Origin: RPQJ01 sp044226195
Lineage (GTDB): Bacteria > Pseudomonadota > Gammaproteobacteria > Steroidobacterales > Steroidobacteraceae
Direction: 5' to 3'
DNA: 64,000 nt
Assembly: GCA_044226195.1 (NCBI GenBank)
Contig: JBGAHO010000013.1
Coordinates: forward strand, 20,106 to 84,105
This document shows, piece after piece, positions 42,367 to 52,100 of this stretch. The notes below the pieces were generated by a model. That model was not told where the DNA came from, did not search any database, and saw only the letters and a program-made list of their open reading frames with translations. The translations under genes were made by a program, and so were the position numbers. Numbering within the stretch: position 1 is the first letter of the stretch; the number at the start of each line of letters is the position of its first letter.

Positions 42367-44061
42367 TTAACCGGGTTTCTTGGATTCGGCCTCGACCACC
42401 TTGTTGATCTTCCACTGCTGGAGGATCGACAGGCCGGTGTTGGTGATCCAGTACAGCACGAGGCCGGCCGGGAACCACGCCATCATCACGGTCATGATGA
42501 GCGGCATGAAGGCGAACATCTTCGCCTGCATCGGGTCCGGCGGCGCCGGCTGCAGCTTGAACTGGCCGAACATCGCCGCGCCCATGATCGCCGGCAGGAC
42601 GAAGTACGGGTCCTTCGACGACAGGTCCTGGATCCAACCGAAGAACGGCGCCTGGCGCATCTCGACGCTCTCGAGCAGCACCCAGTAGAACGCGAGGAAC
42701 ACCGGGATCTGGATCACGATCGGCAGGCAGCCGGCGAGCGGATTGATCTTCTCGCGCTTGTACAGCTCCATCATCTGCTTGGCGAGCTGCTCGCGGTCGT
42801 CCTTGTAGCGCTCCTGGATGTTCTTGATGCGCGGCTGGATGGCCCGCATCTTCGCCATCGAGCGGCCGCTGGTCTCGGTCAGCTTGTAGAACAGCAGCTT
42901 GAGCAGGATCGTCACGATGATGATCGCGAGGCCCCAGTTCTGGACGAACTTGTGGACCTTCTCGAGCAGCCAGAAGAGCGGATCGGCGATCGGCCAGAGC
43001 CGGCCGTAGTCCGCCGTGCGTTCGAGCTTCGGGCCGGTCGCGGCCAGCTGCTCCTGCAGCTTCGGGCCGACGAACAGCGTCTCCTTGAATTCGGCCTTCG
43101 CGCCCGGGGCCACGGCCTTGAGCGGGCCGCGGTACGTGATCAGCGAATGCTCGCCCTCGCGACGCAGCGTGTACTCGTACTGCTCCGTCACCGGCGGCAC
43201 GGCCGCCGCGACGAAGTGGTGCTGCATCTCGGCCATCCAGCCGCCGACGATGGTCTGCGTGAACTTCGCGTCCTCTTCCTTGCTGGCGTCGAGCTTCTGC
43301 GGCAGCTTGCCCGCGTACACCGCCGGCCCGCGGTACGAGTAGCTCTCGACGTCGAACATCGAGCGCTTCTGCGAATACATGTGGCGCGCGAACTGCACGT
43401 AGGACGCGGCGCGCCACGGCGTGGACGAGGCGTTCTGCACGTCGTAGTCGACGTCGATCGCGTAGTGGCCCGGCTTGAAGACGAAGGTCTTCATCACGGT
43501 CACGCCCTGCCCGTCCGTCCAGGTGAGCGGCACGCGCAGTTCCTGGCCCGGCACCATGCGGTACTCGGCCGCGGTCGTGGTGAACATGGCGAGGTGGGTC
43601 GGGTCGGCGCGGCCGTCCGCGGCACGCAGGCCCGAGCGCATCACGCTGTAGGTCGCGTCATCGGTGGTGAGCAGGCGCACCGGCGGGCTGCCGGCCTGCT
43701 TGTCGCGCGGGTACTTCAGCAGGTCGGCGCGCAGCAGCTCGCCGCCACGCAGGCTGATGTCCATGTCGAGCACGTCGGTGACCACGTGCACGACCGGGGC
43801 CGGCGTGGACTCCGGCGTGGCCGGAGCCGCCGGGACCGCTGCGCCCGGCGCAGCGGCTGCCGTGGCTGCGGGCGTGCTGGCGGCCGTCGGCAGATCGGGC
43901 AACTGGGTGCCGGGCGCGGACTTGGCCGCGGTCGCGGCTGCCGTGGTGGCCGATGCGGGAGCGACGACGCCGTGCGCGCCGTAGTCGCGGTCCCATTGGA
44001 CGACGTTCATCCACAGCAGCAGGCCCAGGCCGATCCAGAGGTACAGACGCGGGTTATCCAT
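42367..44061 (-). CDS. yidC: Membrane protein insertase YidC
   Basis: Inserts membrane proteins alone or with Sec. The 564-residue protein starts MDNPRLYLWIGLGLLLWMNV, then has an Ala/Thr/Pro-rich linker (residues about 30-95), the periplasmic beta-sandwich domain and the C-terminal insertase core (PLFWLLEKVHKFVQNWGLAI, GCLPIVIQIPVFLAFYWVLL, MTVMMAWFPAGLVLYWITNT). Length is typical of gram-negative YidC. Overlaps yidD by 8 bases. Confidence 0.98.
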   Translation of the reverse strand: MDNPRLYLWIGLGLLLWMNVVQWDRDYGAHGVVAPASATTAAATAAKSAPGTQLPDLPTAASTPAATAAAAPGAAVPAAPATPESTPAPVVHVVTDVLDMDISLRGGELLRADLLKYPRDKQAGSPPVRLLTTDDATYSVMRSGLRAADGRADPTHLAMFTTTAAEYRMVPGQELRVPLTWTDGQGVTVMKTFVFKPGHYAIDVDYDVQNASSTPWRAASYVQFARHMYSQKRSMFDVESYSYRGPAVYAGKLPQKLDASKEEDAKFTQTIVGGWMAEMQHHFVAAAVPPVTEQYEYTLRREGEHSLITYRGPLKAVAPGAKAEFKETLFVGPKLQEQLAATGPKLERTADYGRLWPIADPLFWLLEKVHKFVQNWGLAIIIVTILLKLLFYKLTETSGRSMAKMRAIQPRIKNIQERYKDDREQLAKQMMELYKREKINPLAGCLPIVIQIPVFLAFYWVLLESVEMRQAPFFGWIQDLSSKDPYFVLPAIMGAAMFGQFKLQPAPPDPMQAKMFAFMPLIMTVMMAWFPAGLVLYWITNTGLSILQQWKINKVVEAESKKPG

Positions 44062-44302
44062 GACTCGGTCGCTTGCAGGGTTCGTGGGCGGTATCCGGCA
44101 CGGGGTCGTAACCGCCGGGATTCCAGGGATGGCAGCGGCAGATGCGGCGCGTGGCGAGCCACGACCCTTGCAGCGCGCCATGACGCTCGAGCGCTTCGAG
44201 CGCGTAGCTCGAGCACGACGGGTAGAAGCGGCAGTTCTGCCCGAGCAACGGGCTGATGAACCACCGGTACAGCTTGACGAGGAAGGTCAGGAGCGTGCGC
44301 AT
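44054..44302 (-). CDS. yidD: Membrane protein insertion efficiency factor YidD
   Basis: Small membrane-associated factor that aids YidC insertion. The 82-residue product has LYRWFISPLLGQNCRFYPSC and SSYALEALERHG, the near-invariant YidD core, and ICRCHPWNPGGYDPVP. It overlaps rnpA by 16 bases and yidC by 8, a tightly coupled cassette. Confidence 0.97.
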   Translation of the reverse strand: MRTLLTFLVKLYRWFISPLLGQNCRFYPSCSSYALEALERHGALQGSWLATRRICRCHPWNPGGYDPVPDTAHEPCKRPSHG

Positions 44303-44682
44303 CGGCGGACGATCCTATCCCAATGCGCCGCGAGGCTGGCACGGATCTCGGCGCTGGTCGCCTGGGTCGCCGCGGAGCGGGCATTGACCACGAGATCCAA
44401 GGGCGGCAGCTCCTGCTGGCGATGACGGAAGGATTCGCGGGCGAGTCGCTTGAGTCGGTTGCGGCGGACCGCGTTGCCGGCCGCCTTGATGCCGACGGCG
44501 AGGCCGAGTCGCGCGTGGGACAGGCCGTTTGGCCGCGCGATCACCGTGAACAATGCATCCGACGACCGCTGGCCCTCGCGGTGCACGGCGTCGAACTGCG
44601 GCTTGTCGGTGAGGCGTCGGTCCCGGGGAAAACTGCGCGCGGTGGGCGAAATGGCGGCGCGCTGCGTGGGGGCCGTCCTCAG
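44287..44682 (-). CDS. rnpA: Ribonuclease P protein component
   Basis: Protein cofactor of RNase P, which matures tRNA 5' ends. Conserved parts are FPRDRRLTDKPQFDAV, the RNR-type motif GNAVRRNRLKRLARESFR and LVVNARSAATQATSAEIR. No ATG, GTG or TTG occurs in frame between the rpmH promoter and this N-terminus. The CTG at 44680-44682 overlaps the rpmH stop (CTGA) and would give 131 residues; ATT at 44652 would give 121. A GTG at 44586 would delete part of the conserved N-terminus. Identity is sure, start is not. Confidence 0.9.
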   Translation of the reverse strand: MRTAPTQRAAISPTARSFPRDRRLTDKPQFDAVHREGQRSSDALFTVIARPNGLSHARLGLAVGIKAAGNAVRRNRLKRLARESFRHRQQELPPLDLVVNARSAATQATSAEIRASLAAHWDRIVRRCARS

Positions 44683-44813
44683 ACGGCCAGGCGCTTGCGG
44701 CCCTTGGCGCGGCGACGGCTCAGGACGAGGCGTCCGCCCTTGGTGGCCATGCGCGCACGAAAGCCGTGGACTCGCTTGCGGTGCAGGTTGCTCGGGTTGT
44801 AAGTGCGCTTCAT
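44679..44813 (-). CDS. rpmH: 50S ribosomal protein L34
   Basis: 44-residue ribosomal protein MKRTYNPSNLHRKRVHGFRA...RAKGRKRLAV, the invariant L34 pattern. The ATG is at 44811-44813, about 60 bases downstream of a strong promoter. First gene of the leftward cassette rpmH-rnpA-yidD-yidC-mnmE. Confidence 0.99.
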   Translation of the reverse strand: MKRTYNPSNLHRKRVHGFRARMATKGGRLVLSRRRAKGRKRLAV

Positions 44814-44881
44814 CTTCGGCTCCGTGGTGCCCGAAACTGGACCAGAAACAACAGGATGCACTGGTCGACAGAGGGCCGGCA

Positions 44882-44910
44882 AGGATACGCACCGCGCCGG
44901 GCGGAGTCAA
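44882..44910 (-). promoter_or_regulatory. Sigma-70 promoter of rpmH
   Basis: Minus strand TTGACT (44905-44910), 17-base spacer, TATCCT (44882-44887). Predicted start of transcription near 44875, leader of about 62 bases before rpmH. Confidence 0.75.
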
Positions 44911-44922
44911 CCGCGAACAAAG

Positions 44923-44950
44923 ATATCCACAGGCTGGAGGGCGGTATACA
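44923..44950 (+). promoter_or_regulatory. dnaA promoter region with DnaA box
   Basis: A DnaA-box-like ATATCCACA (44923-44931; one mismatch to TTATCCACA) overlaps the -35 position of a -10 element TATACA (44945-44950), 57 bases before the dnaA GTG. This layout suggests autorepression by DnaA. Other boxes are few, so this is weak evidence for oriC itself. Confidence 0.55.
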
Positions 44951-45006
44951 CTCCCGCCCCCTTCCCTTGCCCTGCCGTCACAGCCCGCCTAGAAGGCCCG
45001 CCGGTC

Positions 45007-46389
45007 GTGGAGACTTCGCTCTGGAACCAGTGCCTCCGTCGGCTCGAAGCGGAGCTCACGGAACAGTCGTTCAACACCTGGATCCGGCCCCTGCAGGCCG
45101 TCGAGGACGGTGGCCGCCTGCGCCTGCTCGCCCCGAACCGCTATGTGGTCGACTGGGTGAACCAGAACTGCGCCTCCCGGATCGGTGAGCTGCTGGAAGA
45201 ACTGGTTCCCCCGCCGGCGCCGACGGTGGTCCTCGAGGTCGGGTCCCGCCGGGCCGCGCCGACGGCCGTGCCGGTGGCCGAGGGCATCAGCCCTCCACCC
45301 CCGCCCGCGGCGAAGTCCACAGCAACGGTCGACCCGCGCGCCAGGCGCGAGGCCCCGGTCCTGCAGTTCGGCGGGCGACTGAATCCCGATTTCACCTTCG
45401 CGAACTTCGTCGAGGGCAAGAGCAACCAGCTGGCGCGGGCCGCGGCCGTGCAGGTCGCCGAGAATCCCGGCCGGGCCTACAACCCGCTGTTCATCTACGG
45501 CGGCGTCGGTCTGGGCAAGACGCACCTGATGCACGCCATCGGCAACCAGATCCGGGCGAAGAACCCGAATGCGCGCGTGGCCTACGTGCACTCCGAGCGC
45601 TTCGTGGGCGACATGGTGCGCGCCCTGCAGCACAACACGATCAACGAGTTCAAGCAGGCGTACCGCACGCTCGACGCGCTGCTGATCGACGACATCCAGT
45701 TCTTCGCGGGCAAGGAGCGCTCGCAGGAAGAGTTCTTCCACACCTTCAACACGCTGCTCGAAGGCCAGCAGCAGGTGATCCTCACCTGCGATCGCTACCC
45801 GAAGGAAGTCGAGGGACTCGAGGAACGCCTGAAGTCGCGGTTCGGCTGGGGTCTCACGGTGTCGATCGAGCCGCCCGAGCTCGAGACCTGCGTGGCGATC
45901 CTGATGAGCAAGGCCTCGACGAGCGGCGCGGAAGTGCCGGAAGAAGTGGCCTTCTTCGTCGCCAAGCGCATCCGCTCGAACATCCGCGAGCTCGAGGGCG
46001 CGATGCGCCGCGTGATCGCGAACTCGCAGTTCACCGGCCGGCCGATCACGCTGGAATTCGCGAAGGAAGCACTCAAGGACCTGCTCGCGCTGCAGGAGCG
46101 CCTGGTCACCATCGAGAACATCCAGAAGACCGTCGCGGAGTACTACAAGATCCGCGTCGCGGACTTGCTGTCGCGGCGGCGCAGCCGGTCGATCACGCGG
46201 CCGCGGCAGGTCGCGATGGCGCTCGCGAAGGAACTGACGAATCACAGCCTGCCGGAGATCGGCGACGCTTTCGGCGGTCGCGATCACACGACGGTGCTGC
46301 ACGCGTGTCGAGTGGTGAAGGAACTGCGCGAATCGCAGACCCGTCTCGCCGAGGAATACCAGAACCTGTTGAGAACCCTGGCAGGATGA
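45007..46389 (+). CDS. dnaA: Chromosomal replication initiator DnaA
   Basis: Origin-binding AAA+ initiator, 460 residues. Domain I begins (M)ETSLWNQCLRRLEAELTEQS; a Pro/Ala-rich domain II follows (about 85-120); AAA+ domain with Walker A GGVGLGKT (165-172) and Walker B ALLIDDIQFF; domain IV with the box-binding motif GGRDHTTVLHAC. The start is GTG at 45007-45009 with AGAAGG 10 bases upstream; the open frame to 44803 is not used. First of dnaA-dnaN-recF-gyrB. Confidence 0.98.
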   Translation: METSLWNQCLRRLEAELTEQSFNTWIRPLQAVEDGGRLRLLAPNRYVVDWVNQNCASRIGELLEELVPPPAPTVVLEVGSRRAAPTAVPVAEGISPPPPPAAKSTATVDPRARREAPVLQFGGRLNPDFTFANFVEGKSNQLARAAAVQVAENPGRAYNPLFIYGGVGLGKTHLMHAIGNQIRAKNPNARVAYVHSERFVGDMVRALQHNTINEFKQAYRTLDALLIDDIQFFAGKERSQEEFFHTFNTLLEGQQQVILTCDRYPKEVEGLEERLKSRFGWGLTVSIEPPELETCVAILMSKASTSGAEVPEEVAFFVAKRIRSNIRELEGAMRRVIANSQFTGRPITLEFAKEALKDLLALQERLVTIENIQKTVAEYYKIRVADLLSRRRSRSITRPRQVAMALAKELTNHSLPEIGDAFGGRDHTTVLHACRVVKELRESQTRLAEEYQNLLRTLAG

Positions 46390-46401
46390 GGTGGAAGAAC
46401 C

Positions 46402-46410
46402 TGTGGATGA
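46402..46410. promoter_or_regulatory. DnaA-box-like 9-mer in the dnaA-dnaN spacer
   Basis: TGTGGATGA differs at one position from the consensus TGTGGATAA. It is the only good match in the 208-base spacer. Confidence 0.45.
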
Positions 46411-46527
46411 AACGGCGGGCCCGGCGGTCCACATTTCATGCACAGGCTGCAGACAGGCAACCTAGCGGCTGCCCGCAGGCTTGAAAGATTCGCAAGCGCC
46501 GGCCCATTCAGGGGAAAATGCCGTTTT

Positions 46528-46546
46528 GCACAGGCGGAGCCTGTGC
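46528..46546 (+). promoter_or_regulatory. Inverted repeat in the dnaA-dnaN spacer
   Basis: GCACAGGC-GGA-GCCTGTGC, a perfect 8-bp stem, lies between TTGCAC (46526-46531) and GATATT (46549-46554), hexamers 17 bases apart that could be a dnaN promoter. It may be an operator or a dnaA terminator without a T run. A second palindrome, TTCTTAAATAAGAA, lies near 46567-46580. Confidence 0.45.
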
Positions 46547-46597
46547 TAGATATTGCAGTCATTGGATTCTTAAATAAGAAAACCCGGATATAGAAAG

Positions 46598-47698
46598 ATG
46601 AAGATCATCGCGAAGCGTGAAGCGATCCTGAGCCCCCTGCAGGCCGTGATCGGCGTGGTCGAGCGCAAGCAGACGATGCCGATCCTGGCGAACGTGCTGC
46701 TGGCGGCGAAGGGCGGTCGACTGTCGATCACCGCGACCGATCTCGAGGTCGAGCTCGTCGCGACGTCGGAAGTCGACGTGCAACGCAGCGGCGAAATCAC
46801 GGTGCCGGGGCGCAAGCTGCTCGACATCTGTCGCGCATTGCCCGAGGGCACCGAGATCACGCTGACGCTCGAAGGCGAGCGCATGCTGGTGCGGGCGCGC
46901 AAGAGCCGCTTCACGCTGTCGACCCTGCCGGCGTCGGAATTCCCGACGGTCGAGGAGATCAACGCCGAGCAGACGGTGAAGGTGGCGCAGAAGGACTTCA
47001 AGCGCCTGCTCGAGAAGACCCATTTCTCGATGGCCCAGCAGGACGTGCGCTACTACCTGAATGGCCTTCTGCTCGAAACTTCTGCGAAATTGCTGCGATC
47101 TGTCGCCACTGACGGCCATCGGCTCGCTTTGTGCGAAGTTGAGCTGCCGGAAGGCGCCAAATCGGGCCAGCAGGTCATCGTTCCGCGCAAAGGCGTCCTG
47201 GAATTGCAGCGGATCCTGGGCAACGAGGACCAGATGCTGGACGTGTCGATCGGAAGCAACCATGTTCGCGTCCAGATCGGCGACATTCGCTTCACTTCCA
47301 AGCTGATTGACGGCCGCTTTCCGGAATATAGCCGCGTGATCCCGGCCAATCCGCCCAGGCTGGTGGCCGCCGTTCGCGACGATCTGCGCCAGGCATTGCA
47401 GCGGGCGGCGATTCTCTCGAACGAAAAGTACCGCGGCATCCGGTTTGCATTGAAGACCAGCGTCCTGACCATCCAGGCGCACAACCCGGAGCAGGAAGAG
47501 GCCGAGGAAGAGGTCGAAGTCGGCTACACCGGCGAAGAAATCGAGATCGGCTTCAACGTCAATTACCTGCTGGATGCGCTGGCGGCTGTCGATTCGCCCG
47601 ATGTGCAGATCGGCCTGACCGACGGCAACAGCAGCTGCCTGATCCGCGCGGGTGCCGACAATTCCTGCCGGTTCGTCGTGATGCCCATGCGCCTCTGA
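46598..47698 (+). CDS. dnaN: DNA polymerase III subunit beta (sliding clamp)
   Basis: Ring clamp that holds polymerases on DNA. The 366-residue protein has the three clamp domains and the family ends MKIIAKREAILSPLQAVIGV and CRFVVMPMRL; VATDGHRLALCEVELP is the conserved middle block. Standard length for gammaproteobacteria. Located 22 bases before recF. Confidence 0.98.
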   Translation: MKIIAKREAILSPLQAVIGVVERKQTMPILANVLLAAKGGRLSITATDLEVELVATSEVDVQRSGEITVPGRKLLDICRALPEGTEITLTLEGERMLVRARKSRFTLSTLPASEFPTVEEINAEQTVKVAQKDFKRLLEKTHFSMAQQDVRYYLNGLLLETSAKLLRSVATDGHRLALCEVELPEGAKSGQQVIVPRKGVLELQRILGNEDQMLDVSIGSNHVRVQIGDIRFTSKLIDGRFPEYSRVIPANPPRLVAAVRDDLRQALQRAAILSNEKYRGIRFALKTSVLTIQAHNPEQEEAEEEVEVGYTGEEIEIGFNVNYLLDALAAVDSPDVQIGLTDGNSSCLIRAGADNSCRFVVMPMRL

Positions 47699-47720
47699 TG
47701 GCGCGCGTCGTCGTTCGCCG

Positions 47721-48794
47721 ATGAGCCTCCAGAGCCTCGGGCTCCGGGACTTTCGCTGCATCGAGTCGGCCGACCTGGACCTGCACGGCCGCTGCAACCT
47801 GATCAGCGGCGAGAACGCCTCGGGCAAGACCAGCTTGCTCGAGGCGATTTTCTTTCTGGGCCGCGGACGCTCGTTCCGCACGGCCCGCAATGAAACCCTG
47901 GTGCGCAAAGGCGCAAGCGAGTTGCTGCTGACGGGCCGTGTCGCCCGGGGAGACTGCTCGATGCCGCTGGGGATCCGCTTCGGCCGGGCCGGGATGGAGG
48001 CGAAGGGTGGCGGGGAGCGGATCGGCAGCCTCGCCGAACTCGCGAGCATCCTGCCCGTGCAGGCAATCGACCCGGAGGTACACCGGTTGGTCGAGGAGGG
48101 GCCGCAGGAACGGCGCCGGTACCTCGACTGGGGAGTGTTCCACGTGGAACCAAACTTCGTGGAGCACTGGCGGCGGTATCAGAAGGCCCTGCGGCAACGG
48201 AACGCCGCGCTAAAGGCCGGGCAGGCCCCCTCCCTGGTCAAGGCCTGGAATCCGGAGCTTGTCGAGGCCGGTCAACGCGTGGCGAGCTTTCGGGAGAACT
48301 ACCTCGAACGCCTTCGTCCCCACGTAGCCGCCGTCGGTACGCGGCTCCTGGGTGTGCCGGTGGACCTCGGCCTGCATCGCGGCTGGGCGGCCGACCAGTC
48401 GCTCGAGGGAGCATTGGAGTCGGCCTGGGCCAGGGACCAGGAGCGGGGAGTCACGCACGTGGGACCACATCGTGCCGACCTGACGATCCGGGTCGGGGGT
48501 GAGATCGCCCGCGACCGCGTGTCCCGCGGACAGCAGAAACTGACCGCGTCGGCACTGCTCCTCGGCCAGCTGCGATGCGACGCGGAGCAGGGTTCGGAGA
48601 TCGCTGGATTACTTGTGGATGACCCGGCGGCGGAGCTCGATTCCGCCAACCTCGATCGGCTGTTGGCGGAGGTCCTGGACCTGCCAGCCCAGCTGTTCGT
48701 GACCGCCCTGGATGCCCACAATTCGTCCATCCAGGGCCTGCCGAAAGGGCACATGTTTCACGTGGAACACGGTGTTTTGACGCGTCTGATATAA
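47721..48794 (+). CDS. recF: DNA replication and repair protein RecF
   Basis: SMC-like ATPase that loads RecA at gaps. 357 residues with Walker A GENASGKT (30-37), WGVFHVEPNFVEHWRRYQKA and the C-terminal signature SRGQQKLTASALLL plus LLVDDPAAELD. The protein ends HMFHVEHGVLTRLI. Two parS-like palindromes lie in the FHVE codons, and its TAA stop lies inside the gyrB -10 box. Confidence 0.97.
   Translation: MSLQSLGLRDFRCIESADLDLHGRCNLISGENASGKTSLLEAIFFLGRGRSFRTARNETLVRKGASELLLTGRVARGDCSMPLGIRFGRAGMEAKGGGERIGSLAELASILPVQAIDPEVHRLVEEGPQERRRYLDWGVFHVEPNFVEHWRRYQKALRQRNAALKAGQAPSLVKAWNPELVEAGQRVASFRENYLERLRPHVAAVGTRLLGVPVDLGLHRGWAADQSLEGALESAWARDQERGVTHVGPHRADLTIRVGGEIARDRVSRGQQKLTASALLLGQLRCDAEQGSEIAGLLVDDPAAELDSANLDRLLAEVLDLPAQLFVTALDAHNSSIQGLPKGHMFHVEHGVLTRLI
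48136..48151. promoter_or_regulatory. parS-like site 1 in recF
   Basis: TGTTCCACGTGGAACC, 15 of 16 bases of the palindrome TGTTCCACGTGGAACA accepted by ParB proteins. It encodes the conserved VFHVEP of RecF, so codon constraint could also explain it. Confidence 0.65.
48754..48769. promoter_or_regulatory. parS-like site 2 at the recF 3' end
   Basis: TGTTTCACGTGGAACA, one base from the canonical TGTTTCACGTGAAACA. It lies in the last codons of recF and covers the -35 position of the gyrB promoter. ParA and ParB are encoded 40 kb away at 6.6-8.4 kb. Confidence 0.8.
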
Positions 48795-48795
48795 T
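48787..48795 (+). promoter_or_regulatory. Extended -10 promoter of gyrB
   Basis: TGATATAAT combines the TGn extension with a perfect TATAAT (48790-48795). It needs no -35 box. Predicted start is about 20 bases before the gyrB ATG, giving a very short leader. The recF TAA stop (48792-48794) is inside the hexamer. Confidence 0.75.
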
Positions 48796-48822
48796 CCGCC
48801 GTCCCTCAATCCCAGGTATCCC

Positions 48823-51231
<2,409 letters not shown>

Positions 51232-51261
51232 CGCCGCCGTCGATCGCGGCTCCCTCGACCG

Positions 51262-51978
51262 TCAGCGCTCGCGCTTGGCGATCTGACTCGAACGCTGGGT
51301 CTGGCTGTTCGTGCAGCTGTTGCTGTAGCCGAGCGGCTCACCGTCGCGCGTAAAGGTTCCGACGCAACCATGGGTTGACCAGACGACCTCGAACCCGCCG
51401 TTGCTGAGTCGATTGATGTAGTAGTCGCCGTCACCCGAATTGCGACCACCGGCATTGCCGCCGCCGACGCTCTGCTCACCGGCCCGGTATCCATCCCTGT
51501 AGTCCTGGTTGTGCCGGTCCTGATCCCAGGACCCGCGCCGGCCATCGTTGTACCCGCGCTGGTACTCGTTGTTATGCGACCCGTTGCTTCCGGTGCCATA
51601 CGCACCGGCCGTGCCGTACCCCTGGTTGCTGCCGTAGGAAGAGTCGGTGAACCGCACGGTCACCTTCTTCCCACCTTCCCATTTGAATTCCTGCGAGTTG
51701 CCGCCGGCATGGGTCCGCACGACCTTGTTGCCTTTCTGGTCACGGTACTGGTTCGCGCCGCCCCGCGGGCTCAGCGAGTACGTCTCGCCGTTGCGCAAGT
51801 CGATGTCGATGTAGCCCTGGCGCTGGCCGAAAGTGCAGGGCCCCGACTTGCCACTCTGCTTCTCGCCGTCCTTGCGAACCTCGCAGGTTGCGGACGTGCT
51901 GTCGGCGCGGGCGAGCGGGCTGCCGACCAGTCCGGCCAGCAGCGACGCAGAAATCGAGAGAGCCAGCCAAGTCTTCAT
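51262..51978 (-). CDS. Exported Gly/Tyr/Asn-rich protein of unknown function
   Basis: 238 residues: signal peptide MKTWLALSISASLLAGLVGSPLARA, then a small conserved domain (CEVRKDGEKQSGKSGPCTFG, FKWEGGKKVTVRF), a low-complexity middle rich in Gly, Tyr, Asn, Arg and Asp with a repeated YxxGYxxG pattern (EYQRGYNDGRRG, DYRDGYRAGEQS), and a C-terminal cysteine-containing domain (GGFEVVWSTHGCVGTFTRDG). Four cysteines suggest two disulfides. GGAGA precedes the ATG at 51976-51978. Convergent with gyrB. Function not recognised. Confidence 0.82.
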   Translation of the reverse strand: MKTWLALSISASLLAGLVGSPLARADSTSATCEVRKDGEKQSGKSGPCTFGQRQGYIDIDLRNGETYSLSPRGGANQYRDQKGNKVVRTHAGGNSQEFKWEGGKKVTVRFTDSSYGSNQGYGTAGAYGTGSNGSHNNEYQRGYNDGRRGSWDQDRHNQDYRDGYRAGEQSVGGGNAGGRNSGDGDYYINRLSNGGFEVVWSTHGCVGTFTRDGEPLGYSNSCTNSQTQRSSQIAKRER

Positions 51979-52100
51979 GTCGTCTCCGTGTTCGTTGAGG
52001 CCCCGCGAGGAACGGAGGGAGCCGGTGCATACCGTCCATTGGACGCGATCCCACGGAGTCGCGGTATCCAGAAAGCGTCCGCGAACGGGCCTCCTGCTGC

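Noticed and set aside
44287..44910. A 207-codon rnpA that fully overlaps rpmH, as in Thermus
   Set aside because: The only upstream start is a TTG at 44910 that coincides with the -35 box of the rpmH promoter, so the message could not contain it; a start near 44682 is preferred.
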